Assembly (NCBI GenBank): GCA_002844335.1 | Contig: CP019154.1 | Location: 1,488,001 to 1,552,000, forward strand | DNA length: 64,000 bases | Source: Haloarcula taiwanensis | GTDB taxonomy: Archaea > Halobacteriota > Halobacteria > Halobacteriales > Haloarculaceae | Direction: 5' to 3' | Part shown: one piece after another, positions 45,398 to 53,705 of the stretch | How positions within the stretch are numbered: the stretch's first letter is position 1 | Layout of the letters: every line of letters starts with the position of its first letter | The notes under the pieces: generated by a model | Databases searched by the model: none | The model's input: only the letters and a program-made list of their open reading frames with translations | What the model was told of the DNA's origin: nothing | Translations under genes and position numbers: made by a program

Positions 45398-46216
45398 ATG
45401 ACCGAAAATCTCCTGCAAGACGACGTCGGTTCTATGTTGACCACGGTGTTTGGGGCAACTGACGAGCCGGTGTACGTCGTGAACCCGTCGCGGCGGAGCA
45501 TCTCGGAGCTTGTATCGACACTGGACGCGGACTCGGACGCCCCCGAAGTTCGGCTGCTGGCCGACGAGCGGGCACTGAAAGATGTCATGGACGACTTCCT
45601 CGTTGCGAGCACCGCGGCCGACCTCATCGACGAGGAGCGGCTCACGATGCGACTGCTCGACGACGTGCCGAACCACTCGGTTGCGGTGACTGTCGATACG
45701 GTGTATGCGCTCGTGACGATCAGCGACACGGTCGGCGGTCTCGGGACCGACGACGCGGCGTTCGTGGACAACGCCTACGACTACTACGACTCGACTTGGG
45801 AAGACGCCGACGAGTACTCGCTCCGGACGCCGCCGCTCAACCGCGTCCAGAGCACGCTGGAATCCGACATCGGCCCGGAAACCGCGTCGGACTTCAACGA
45901 CGTTCTCAGCTCTCTGTCGACGGCCCGCGGCGATGGTGACGGGCTTGATGAGGTCACCATCAGTCTGCTCGTGGCTGCCCGAAACGGCGAACTCCTGTAC
46001 GACATCAGCAAATGGGGCGAGGATGTCGGGCTGGCGAGCAAGGCGACGTTCTCGCGGACGAAGACGAAACTCGAAGACATGAACCTCATCGACACTGAGA
46101 AGGTCCCGATCGACGTGGGCCGACCGCGGCTCCGCCTGATGCTCGGTGACGACCGGCTCAAAGACGCCGACCCGGACGAACTGGCGTCCGTGGCCCAGTC
46201 CATCCTCGCCGCGTAG
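45398..46216 (+). CDS. tbsP: TbsP-like transcriptional regulator (DUF5821)
   Basis: 272 residues from ATG 45398. The N-terminal domain (about 1-160) is a DUF5821-type sensor with VNPSRRSISELVSTL, LADERALKDVMDDFLVASTAA and AVTVDTVYALVTI; the C-terminal winged helix (about 175-235) reads ISLLVAARNGELLYDISKWGEDVGLASKATFSRTKTKLEDMNL in part. From family knowledge, TbsP in Haloferax co-regulates gapII with TrmB in the glycolysis/gluconeogenesis switch. Here its neighbours are a CHAT protein and YcaO. Confidence 0.85.
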   Translation: MTENLLQDDVGSMLTTVFGATDEPVYVVNPSRRSISELVSTLDADSDAPEVRLLADERALKDVMDDFLVASTAADLIDEERLTMRLLDDVPNHSVAVTVDTVYALVTISDTVGGLGTDDAAFVDNAYDYYDSTWEDADEYSLRTPPLNRVQSTLESDIGPETASDFNDVLSSLSTARGDGDGLDEVTISLLVAARNGELLYDISKWGEDVGLASKATFSRTKTKLEDMNLIDTEKVPIDVGRPRLRLMLGDDRLKDADPDELASVAQSILAA

Positions 46217-46247
46217 GTTTTTCTCCCTTCACCACGAGGGCTTCGGC

Positions 46248-47957
46248 ATGCGAACTGTCGAAGTTGTCGGGCGTGGACCGGCCGTCGATGCACTCACTGC
46301 GTTTCTCGCTGATATCGACGTTTCAGTAGCACAGCCGCCGACACCGGCGGACAGCGGTGGCGATCTCGCCGTCGTAGTCGATACCGTCGGGTCAGAGACG
46401 TTTGCGGCGTGGAACGGCCGAGCGAACGGCGATGGCATTCCGTGGGTCGCCGTCGAACTGGGCGGCATCGGCGGCGTCCCGGTGACTGACGCCGCGGTCA
46501 GCGGGTTCGGACCCGAGACGGGCTGTTTCGACTGTCTCCGGGCTCGGGTCGAGGCTTCAGTCGATGACACCGAGGAGATCACAGAAGCCCCGGCTGCGGC
46601 CACGCAACGATTCGCGGGAGCGTTGGCCGGCCGACTGGTCTCCCGGTTTCTCGACGGGGACGCTGCCCTCTTTGGGACGGTCACGGAACTCCCACATACG
46701 CAGCGGCGGTTCCTGCCGGTCCCGGGCTGTGACTGTGGCGAGACGCCGAGCCGCACCCTTGACGACGGTCGCCGGACAGCCCCGGACAGCGAGGCGCTCT
46801 CACGGGCGGAACTGGGCCTCGACGAGCGGGTTGGTATCGCCACGGAAGTCGGCGAGGTCGAGTCGTTCCCGGCTCCGTACTACCTGTCGACGCTCGCCGA
46901 CACCACCGGATTCAGCGACGTGTCGGCCGCCGCCAAGGCCGCCGGTGTCGCTATCGACTGGGATACAGCCTTCATGAAAGCGCTCGGCGAGAACTACGAG
47001 CGGTACGCAGCCGGCGTCTACAGAGACGGGACGCTGCAACGCGGGACCGTCACCGATGTTCCGGATGCCGTCACACCCGATGCGTTCGTGAGGGACGAAT
47101 CCGAGTGGGACGACTCGACGGCACTCCGCTGGGTCCCGGCGAAAAATCTACTGACCGATGACCGTCGGTCGCTGCCCGCCGAAACCGTCCACTATCCGCC
47201 GCCATCGGACGCTGTCAGGCCGGCAACGACGACCGGGCTCGGACTCGGAAACACCGTCACCGAGGCGTTACTGACCGGGCTGTACGAGGTCATCGAGCGT
47301 GACGCCGCGATGCTGTCGTGGTACTCGACCTTCGAGCCACTCCGGGTGGTTGTCGAGGACCACGAGCAGTACGACACGCTCCAACGGCGCGCGACATCTG
47401 AGGGGCTCGACGTGACGGCGCTGTTGCTGACACAGGACGTGGACGTGCCAGTCATCACTGTCGCGCTGGAACAGGACGAATGGCCGCGCTTCGCGCTCGG
47501 GACCGACGCAGATCTGGACCCGGGCGCGGCCGCCATCGGCGCGCTGGAGGAGGCGCTCCAGAACTGGATGGAACTCGACAGCATGGGGCCAGAGGCGGCC
47601 ATGGACGCACAGGGCGCAATCGGACGCTACGCCGAATCACCCGGCGAGGCCGCCGACCTGACGGCCACCGAGACGGCGGTCCCGCTGGACTCGCTCGGCC
47701 CCGATGCAGACCTCTCCGGTGAGGCGGAGCTAGAGACACTGTGTGACCGGTCGGCGGATGCGGGGCTCACGCCACACGGGGCACGGCTGACAACGCGCGA
47801 TCTCGAACAGCTCGGGTTCGAGGCAGTCCGCGTCGTCTGTCCGTCGGCCCAACCGCTGTTCTTCGGTGATTCGTTCTTCGGCCAGCGGGCCGAAGCTGTG
47901 CCGGCCGAGTTGGGCTTCGAGCCGCGGCTCGACAGGGAGCAGCATCCGTTTCCGTAG
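46248..47957 (+). CDS. ycaO: YcaO-domain enzyme with fused N-terminal partner-like domain (SagD-type)
   Basis: 569 residues from ATG 46248, 31 nt after the tbsP stop. The N-terminal 180 residues hold CFDC and CDC cysteine pairs (GCFDCL and GCDCGE), like the E1/docking domains of TOMM maturases. The YcaO domain follows, with MKALGENYERYAAG, TGLGLGNTVTEALLTGLYEVIERDA and LDPGAAAIGALEEALQNW carrying the ATP-binding Glu/Gln residues. It ends in HPFP, as in cyclodehydratase-type YcaOs. YcaO enzymes use ATP to form azolines or thioamides on peptides. No precursor peptide or dehydrogenase gene is visible nearby. Confidence 0.85.
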   Translation: MRTVEVVGRGPAVDALTAFLADIDVSVAQPPTPADSGGDLAVVVDTVGSETFAAWNGRANGDGIPWVAVELGGIGGVPVTDAAVSGFGPETGCFDCLRARVEASVDDTEEITEAPAAATQRFAGALAGRLVSRFLDGDAALFGTVTELPHTQRRFLPVPGCDCGETPSRTLDDGRRTAPDSEALSRAELGLDERVGIATEVGEVESFPAPYYLSTLADTTGFSDVSAAAKAAGVAIDWDTAFMKALGENYERYAAGVYRDGTLQRGTVTDVPDAVTPDAFVRDESEWDDSTALRWVPAKNLLTDDRRSLPAETVHYPPPSDAVRPATTTGLGLGNTVTEALLTGLYEVIERDAAMLSWYSTFEPLRVVVEDHEQYDTLQRRATSEGLDVTALLLTQDVDVPVITVALEQDEWPRFALGTDADLDPGAAAIGALEEALQNWMELDSMGPEAAMDAQGAIGRYAESPGEAADLTATETAVPLDSLGPDADLSGEAELETLCDRSADAGLTPHGARLTTRDLEQLGFEAVRVVCPSAQPLFFGDSFFGQRAEAVPAELGFEPRLDREQHPFP

Positions 47958-48001
47958 CGCCGACGCAACGAGAGGCGGAGTCGAATAGCCGAAGTCCGTA
48001 A

Positions 48002-49150
48002 TCAGATGCCAAACGTCGCCCGCAGCATATCCCGCGTCCCCGGCCCCAGACCGACCGCGGTGACGGCGATGAGCAACAGGAGCGCGTACCGCGGGCTATC
48101 GTCGATGAACTCCTGATTGAACAGCGAGACGACCAGCGAAGCGACGGCGAGCTTGACGATCAGGAACGGCCACGACGTGCCGATGGCGGCCGAGAGGCCG
48201 GCCGGCTGGAGCGCCTCGGTGGCTTCGATGATGAACTCGTTGGCCGGGTGTTTCGGATAGTACGTCAGTGGGACGTTGAGGGCGTCGAGCCAGTCGGCCA
48301 GCAAGACGTTCGCGACGCCGTCGATTGCGTGGCCCCAGATGACGAGCAGACCGATATAGCCAGTTCCGTCGTTCAGCGCCGGGCGGTAGGACTCGAACAG
48401 GCGGTACAGACCGTACGACAGCGCTGACGCCAGCACGACAGTCGTGATAAGGACTGACGGATACAGCGTCGCATACTCACGAGTAAGGGCGACAACCGTG
48501 AGATACAGAAGGGTCACGGCGACGAACGCTCCGCCGATAGCGCCGGTCGTCCGGTAGTAGCTATCGATGACGCCACGCTGTTCGAGGTCCACGCAGGCGA
48601 CGAGGACGAGCAACGTCAGCAGGAACACCGTCCCGTAGATGACGGGACTGATGATGAGCGAACTCAGCGGGTACTCGACGATGGGTGTGACCCCGGCGTC
48701 GACCGCGCGATCGGTCGCGTCCTCGACGGTCCGCAACGCGCCGCCAAGCAGCATGAACGGCACGAACGCGAAGTAGAGCTTCGGGTCTTCGGCGATGTCC
48801 AGTCGCTCGAGGAGGAAGTAGACGCCGACGAGCATGTACACCAGAATCAGCATGTAGCCGACCTCGGAGACGATAGTGTACCCCGGCTCAGCGATGAGCC
48901 GCCCATCCTGAATAGCCGCCCTACAGCCATCGTACAGCGGTTGTGGGCCGGATGCAGTCATTTCGGCACAGCTGGCCGACTTGGCGTCGGCGTACACTGG
49001 GCCCCAGAAGTACTGCCAGAGGAACCGATCCCAGACGGCCTGTGGAGCGGCCATAACGGCCCCAACCGCAACGAGGAGGACTGCAACGAAAGAGCCCACC
49101 CAGAGCTGGCCGGGCCCGTACTCATCGACGGCTCGCTCGAACGTTTCCAT
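48002..49150 (-). CDS. DUF63 family membrane protein
   Basis: 382 residues from ATG 49150. About nine membrane helices with the DUF63 pattern PKLYFAFVPFMLLGGALRTVEDA (about residues 128-150), YPLSSLIISPVIYGTVF and GYIGLLVIWGHAIDGVANVLL. DUF63 proteins are archaea-specific and of unknown function. A short extracytoplasmic loop after helix 1 contains two cysteines (C61, C75). Confidence 0.9.
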   Translation of the reverse strand: METFERAVDEYGPGQLWVGSFVAVLLVAVGAVMAAPQAVWDRFLWQYFWGPVYADAKSASCAEMTASGPQPLYDGCRAAIQDGRLIAEPGYTIVSEVGYMLILVYMLVGVYFLLERLDIAEDPKLYFAFVPFMLLGGALRTVEDATDRAVDAGVTPIVEYPLSSLIISPVIYGTVFLLTLLVLVACVDLEQRGVIDSYYRTTGAIGGAFVAVTLLYLTVVALTREYATLYPSVLITTVVLASALSYGLYRLFESYRPALNDGTGYIGLLVIWGHAIDGVANVLLADWLDALNVPLTYYPKHPANEFIIEATEALQPAGLSAAIGTSWPFLIVKLAVASLVVSLFNQEFIDDSPRYALLLLIAVTAVGLGPGTRDMLRATFGI

Positions 49151-49252
49151 GGCCGAGTGACCGGTGGCAGGCGGTTTCAGCGTTCCGGTCCAGTGTGCGT
49201 GGAGCGAAAGTCCGCGAGCCAGACGCGGCGGGGTTTGGATGTGAAAGTGAGT

Positions 49253-50092
49253 TTACTCTCCCCTGAGCGCCTCGTTGCCGGCCGCTACGAATGCCTCGTG
49301 AGCCTCGCCGTTGGAAGCGACGACAGAGTCGCTGTCGTGAGTCCAAGGCTCGCCATCGAGGTCAGTGACTGTGCCGCCAGCCTGTCGAACCATATGGACG
49401 CCGGCGAGCGTATCCCAGGGTGCCATCGGGCGCGTGCAAACGAGTCCCTCAAGTGCCCCGTCGGCAACGTGGGCCAGCGTTGCCTGGAACGACCCCAGGC
49501 GCCGGATGTCACCGAATCGGTCGCCGACAGCACTACACAGCCGACCGAACTCGTCCCGGTCATCGCGGTCCCACCAGCCGACGGGGGCCACCGCAAACGT
49601 CTCCGGGTCGGTTCGTCCACTTACCGAGAGTTCAGTCCCGTCTCGCGTCACATTTTCAGGGCCGGCCGCATAGAGGTCACCATACGAGGGGAGATAGATC
49701 ACCGATGCGACCGGGTCGCCATCGACGACCGCACTGACAGCGGTCCCCCACAGGCGCATTCCGCGGACGTAGTTTGCCGTCCCGTCGATCGGATCGATTA
49801 CCCACACAGAGCCGTTACGTGGGATGTTGTCGACTGCTTCGGGTTCGTAGTCGGCCTCCGGCCCGGCTCGCGGCGAGAGGGCTTCCTCACAGAGGAATCG
49901 GTCGCCGGGAAACGCTTCCAGAACAGTGGCGACGACCTGTCGCTGGGCGTCGCGGTCCGTCTCCGTCACGAGATCGTTTTTGTTGGCCTTCGACTCAACG
50001 TTGAGGTCGCCCCGGAACTGCTCCCGGGCTACGACACCGCCAGACCGGGCCGCTCGCTCGGCGACCGCCGCCCGGTGGCTTGCATCTGTCAT
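49253..50092 (-). CDS. Inositol monophosphatase/FBPase family phosphatase
   Basis: 279 residues from ATG 50092 (MTDASHRAAVAERAA). The metal-binding motifs are the Glu in RFLCEEALS, the WVIDPIDGTANYVRG loop (D-x-I-D-G-T) and WDTLAGVHMVRQAGG with the third Asp. Archaeal members dephosphorylate myo-inositol-1-phosphate and/or fructose-1,6-bisphosphate. Both activities are possible. Confidence 0.92.
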   Translation of the reverse strand: MTDASHRAAVAERAARSGGVVAREQFRGDLNVESKANKNDLVTETDRDAQRQVVATVLEAFPGDRFLCEEALSPRAGPEADYEPEAVDNIPRNGSVWVIDPIDGTANYVRGMRLWGTAVSAVVDGDPVASVIYLPSYGDLYAAGPENVTRDGTELSVSGRTDPETFAVAPVGWWDRDDRDEFGRLCSAVGDRFGDIRRLGSFQATLAHVADGALEGLVCTRPMAPWDTLAGVHMVRQAGGTVTDLDGEPWTHDSDSVVASNGEAHEAFVAAGNEALRGE

Positions 50093-50164
50093 ACCTGACG
50101 GTGGACCGCCCTCATTCAAACCGTCTCGCCTTCCAGCAAAACAGGGCCGACCACCGGCGATGGA

Positions 50165-50365
50165 TTACTCCTCCTCGACAGCCTCGTCAACAGCGTCGAG
50201 AATTGCCTCAGCGATGTCCCGCGCTTCGTTGGGTGTGTACAGGACCTGGTTCCCTAGTGACTGTTCAATACGGACGTAGCCGTCATCGTCCTCAATGGAG
50301 AAAAACGCCGTATTCTCCAGCGGTGGCACGTGCAGGCTGGCCCCCTCGGACTGGTCTGTGGCCAT
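50165..50365 (-). CDS. Small acidic haloarchaeal protein
   Basis: 66 residues from ATG 50365. Beta-strand pattern in LENTAFFSIEDDDGYVRIEQSLGNQVLYTP and a C-terminal acidic helix ARDIAEAILDAVDEAVEEE. No family recognised. Located 72 nt from the phosphatase gene start, same strand. Confidence 0.65.
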   Translation of the reverse strand: MATDQSEGASLHVPPLENTAFFSIEDDDGYVRIEQSLGNQVLYTPNEARDIAEAILDAVDEAVEEE

Positions 50366-50485
50366 GTTACTTCTTAACACATAGGGTGGCTTAAATCTAC
50401 GGCCCAGAACAACAACACCCCCTCCAGTTACAGAAATTAATAATCAGACCCAAATGACTTAGACTCATGCCGAGAATTCATAGCT

Positions 50486-50665
50486 ATGGCATCGCTACGC
50501 GGGGCGCTCCGGTTCAGTAAGGACATCTCAGTTATCATGCTTTTAGGAGCTGTTTACGTCCTTGGATTAAGCGTCGCAACGCTGCTCAGCGCATTGGAGA
50601 ACCGGCTGCCACGAGTACACGCTGTTGGCGGCGAAATCCGGAGTCGACTTCGCCGCCCAGTGTGA
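50486..50665 (+). CDS. Small single-pass membrane protein candidate (59 aa)
   Basis: ATG 50486 to TGA 50663-50665. A hydrophobic helix (about residues 15-35, ISVIMLLGAVYVLGLSVATLL) is followed by a basic tail (ENRLPRVHAVGGEIRSRLRR). An AT-rich box (AAATTAATAAT, 50434-50444) lies 45 nt upstream. No family recognised. A mirror-strand frame (50567-50788) overlaps it, and codon bias favours neither strongly, so confidence is modest. Confidence 0.4.
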   Translation: MASLRGALRFSKDISVIMLLGAVYVLGLSVATLLSALENRLPRVHAVGGEIRSRLRRPV

Positions 50666-51257
50666 GACACCCCGGTAACCGAGTCGCCCCGGGGCAGTCA
50701 GCTGGCACACGGCATCAGGGCGTTTCCGAAGCGTATCAATCAGATTCGACGAATTCCAGCGACCGTAGGCGATAGTCGAGGCCCTCACACCTGTCTTTAA
50801 GCATCAATTCCGGCGTACTGCGACTCTTCCCATCGTGGCATCCTGCTAGTAGCTAGTTCATATTGTCTGATATATCTGCAACTAAAGCACGCCACTGATA
50901 CAGGATACTAATCTGATAAATGCATGATTCGCAACGTACATTAGTGCCTGAATAGTGTGCCTTACTGATAGGTGCTCACTACACAATACCGTCATGGCGC
51001 GAAGAAATTCTGGCCAATCAGGGAGATGTGAGCGGTTTCGTGCTAACTATTGTTATTAATTATGAATTACCGCACCCAACAGCTTTATTATATGTTGCTT
51101 TGACATGACATCCTGTGTGGGAACTATGCGGTACCTATCAGAACTTAACCATTGACATCAGATAAAATGGGGCCTACTAGTCGTATTCGCAGAAAGCCGA
51201 CCAGGGGAGTGGAGAGTGCATGCTACTAGACGCACCAGTTTCAGCCGAGGTACGGGA
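50666..51257. other. AT-rich intergenic region upstream of the glycosyltransferase
   Basis: About 590 bp without a convincing gene, clearly richer in A and T than the surrounding genes. Stop codons are frequent in all frames from about 50840. The 3' part should contain the glycosyltransferase promoter (for example TTATTATATG, near 51085-51094). No repeats or RNA structure were evident. Confidence 0.5.
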
Positions 51258-52475
51258 ATGACAATACAAGCAAACCAGGCAAATCAAGCGGACAAACAGG
51301 GGATTGCAGCCAAGACTGCAGACGAGTTTCTCGTCACGCCAGAGAGTGAAGTCACGCCGGTTTTGAGCGTCGTGATGCCGACTCTCAACGAAGAGCAAGG
51401 AATCGTCGAGTGTATCGCCCGGATCAAAACAGCGGTCTCCGAGTTGCGCGTCCCGACTGAGATTATCGTCAGCGACAGTTCGACCGACGCGACACCGGAG
51501 TTAGCCCGCGAGCGAGGGGCGACAGTCGTGACCCCCGATGAACCGGGCTATGGCTATGCGTATCGCTATGCGTTCGGCAAGGCGCGGGGAGAGTACATCG
51601 CGATGGGCGATGCTGACACGACGTACGATTTCGAGATGATTCCGCAGCTTCTCGATCCCGTGAAGAACGGCGACGCGGATATCTGTATGGGGAGTCGACT
51701 TGAGGGAGAGATTCGGGACGGTTCGATGCCGCCGCTACACAAATACGTCGGCAATCCACTGTTGACACGATTCCTGAACACGTTTTACGGGGCCGGTGTA
51801 AGCGACGCCCACAGCGGGTTCCGCGTGTTCACCAAGGACGCGCTCGAAACGCTAGAGCTAGAGACGACCGGCATGGAGTTCGCCAGCGAGATGATTATGG
51901 AAGCCGGCGCGAACGACCTCACCATCGAGGAGGTCCCGATTATCTACCACGAGCGTGAAGGCGAGGAAACGCTCGACAGTTTCAGTGACGGCTGGCGACA
52001 CGTCCGTTTCATGCTCGTGAACGCGCCTGAGTACCTGTTCTCGTATCCGGCCCTGCTGCTCGTCTCTGCCGGGGCACTGTTGATGTCACTGTCAATCGCC
52101 CAGCTGTCGATCAGTGGCGTCAACTTCGGGATACAGACGATGGTGGGCGGGTCGCTGCTGGCAATCGTCGGGTATCAGGTCTGGACGCTCGCACTGTTCA
52201 GCTCCATTGCCGCGAACCCGATAAACAAACCCGATGGTGTACTCGTCGGGATGGTACGGGAGCAGTTCCAGTTGGAACACGGCGCGTCCATCGGCATTCT
52301 CGCGGCTGCAGTCGGGATTCTGTACCTCGGGAGCGTGTTCGGACAGTGGCTGCTCGCCGGCGAGACGGCGTTGCCGTCAGCCACAGCGACCCTGCTGGCC
52401 TCGACAGTCGTAGTACTCGGACTACAGACCGTGTTCGGGTCGTTCTTCATGAGTATGCTCGCAGACAGCAGCTAA
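51258..52475 (+). CDS. Membrane GT2 glycosyltransferase (dolichol-phosphate type)
   Basis: 405 residues from ATG 51258 (MTIQANQANQAD). The GT2 catalytic domain (about residues 35-260) shows VLSVVMPTLNEEQGI, EIIVSDSSTDAT, the DxD-type motif MGDADTTYDFE and HSGFRVFTKDAL. Four C-terminal membrane helices follow (about 272-295, 305-330, 348-370, 378-400). This architecture matches dolichol-phosphate glucosyl/mannosyltransferases of the AglJ/ArnC kind, which charge lipid carriers for protein N-glycosylation. Donor and acceptor are not determined. Confidence 0.9.
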   Translation: MTIQANQANQADKQGIAAKTADEFLVTPESEVTPVLSVVMPTLNEEQGIVECIARIKTAVSELRVPTEIIVSDSSTDATPELARERGATVVTPDEPGYGYAYRYAFGKARGEYIAMGDADTTYDFEMIPQLLDPVKNGDADICMGSRLEGEIRDGSMPPLHKYVGNPLLTRFLNTFYGAGVSDAHSGFRVFTKDALETLELETTGMEFASEMIMEAGANDLTIEEVPIIYHEREGEETLDSFSDGWRHVRFMLVNAPEYLFSYPALLLVSAGALLMSLSIAQLSISGVNFGIQTMVGGSLLAIVGYQVWTLALFSSIAANPINKPDGVLVGMVREQFQLEHGASIGILAAAVGILYLGSVFGQWLLAGETALPSATATLLASTVVVLGLQTVFGSFFMSMLADSS

Positions 52476-52502
52476 CCGTCGGTTATCCCTTTTTCGAACG
52501 AA

Positions 52503-53549
52503 TCAGGCCCGCGTACATCTGCTAGAGCACGCGTTCTCCGCACACGCAACGTCGGGCTGTGTTCGGTTCTCGGCAACGAACTGCCACTCGTTTCGGCCCA
52601 CGCTGTCGGTACCGTTCGAATAGGTGAGCTGTCTGTACAGCCCGTTGTAGTTCATCACGCTATCGTACTCTGTCTGGGAGTAGCGCTCCTCGTCAATGCC
52701 GTCCTGATGGGCGTCGAGGCCCATCGCGTGCCCGAATTCGTGCATGAACAGCGAAGCGGTGAGTTTCGTCGAATCGAACCGCTCCATCGCCGCGACCTCA
52801 GGTCGTCCCGCACCGACGAAGTAGTCGTCCCCGTTGTAGGCGACATCGTCGGTGAGCAGGACATAGTAATAGCCGTCAGACCGGTGCTGCGAGTGGTTGG
52901 CCCGGAAGTCATAGATGTCGTTTCCGGCCCCAGCGCGGGATTTCGAGTAAACCGTCCCGTTGGCCGAGAGGTTCGTGTCGTCCGTGACGAGATGGATATC
53001 GATTCCAGTGGAGCCGTCGGGGTTCGAAACAGGTGCCTTCTCGAACGTCTCGACGATGGACGTCTGGACCGGCTCGCTGAGCGTCGTTGACTCCGTGGAA
53101 TCAACCTCCACGTAGATGTCCGTTCGGAGCGGGTCCGCATCGGGAATCGCCTGTTCACAGCGGACTTCCATGCCGTCCGGATAGCCGTCGCCGTCCGTGT
53201 CCGCACTGGTCGGGTCGGTATCGTAAACGGACCGCTCTAGCGAATCGGATAACCCGTCTCCGTCTGTATCAGTGGCATTCGGGTCGGCCTGTATCTGCTG
53301 CGCGCTTGGCGTATTGGCCCCACCACCGCTAGCAGTGTTCACTTGCGGCGGCCCCCCGGCGGCTGGAAGCACGACACCAGCGAGAAGCAACATGACGAGG
53401 CCAACGGCGCCGAAACGAGCCAGCGCTGCGGTACGGAGCCAGCGGTGGCTGGTGTCGGCACAGTTACCCGGTTTTTTAGATTCAGTATTAAGATTGATTT
53501 TGGAAACTGCACCTATACAGGCCCCCAATATTCGAGTTAGAATAGACAT
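52503..53549 (-). CDS. Secreted zinc metalloprotease with TSP3/EF-hand-like calcium repeats
   Basis: 348 residues from ATG 53549. An N-terminal hydrophobic signal or anchor (about 42-66) precedes two calcium-binding repeats (DTDGDGLSDSLE and DTDGDGYPDGME, about 92-128), then a metalloprotease domain with HEFGHAMGLDAH and a Met-turn SVMNYN. The zinc motif HExxHxxG is clear, but residue 11, the expected third ligand, is Ala, with Asp at 10 and His at 12. A Cys-rich C-terminus (CAENACSSRC) may form disulfides. Presumably acts outside the cell. Confidence 0.82.
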   Translation of the reverse strand: MSILTRILGACIGAVSKINLNTESKKPGNCADTSHRWLRTAALARFGAVGLVMLLLAGVVLPAAGGPPQVNTASGGGANTPSAQQIQADPNATDTDGDGLSDSLERSVYDTDPTSADTDGDGYPDGMEVRCEQAIPDADPLRTDIYVEVDSTESTTLSEPVQTSIVETFEKAPVSNPDGSTGIDIHLVTDDTNLSANGTVYSKSRAGAGNDIYDFRANHSQHRSDGYYYVLLTDDVAYNGDDYFVGAGRPEVAAMERFDSTKLTASLFMHEFGHAMGLDAHQDGIDEERYSQTEYDSVMNYNGLYRQLTYSNGTDSVGRNEWQFVAENRTQPDVACAENACSSRCTRA

Positions 53550-53609
53550 AGATGGCACCTATACGCCAATATTCTCAATTACTGGTTAAGAAGTTAATTC
53601 CCCAAATAT

Positions 53610-53629
53610 CAATATCAATTTCGATATTG
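53610..53629. promoter_or_regulatory. Inverted repeat in the protease/DUF58 divergent promoter
   Basis: Perfect 7-bp arms CAATATC and GATATTG with a 6-nt loop in an AT-rich stretch between the divergent metalloprotease and DUF58 genes. It may be an operator shared by both. Confidence 0.4.
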
Positions 53630-53705
53630 GAAACGATCATAACGCAGTGGTCTCCGGCTGTGGCTGTCGGTATCTTCAATGGGCTCGGTTCAGTAACGGA
53701 AGGCA

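Noticed and set aside
50567..50788. 73-codon minus-strand frame
   Set aside because: No recognised domain and no acidic bias. It overlaps the plus-strand membrane-protein candidate, which has a clearer feature (one membrane helix).
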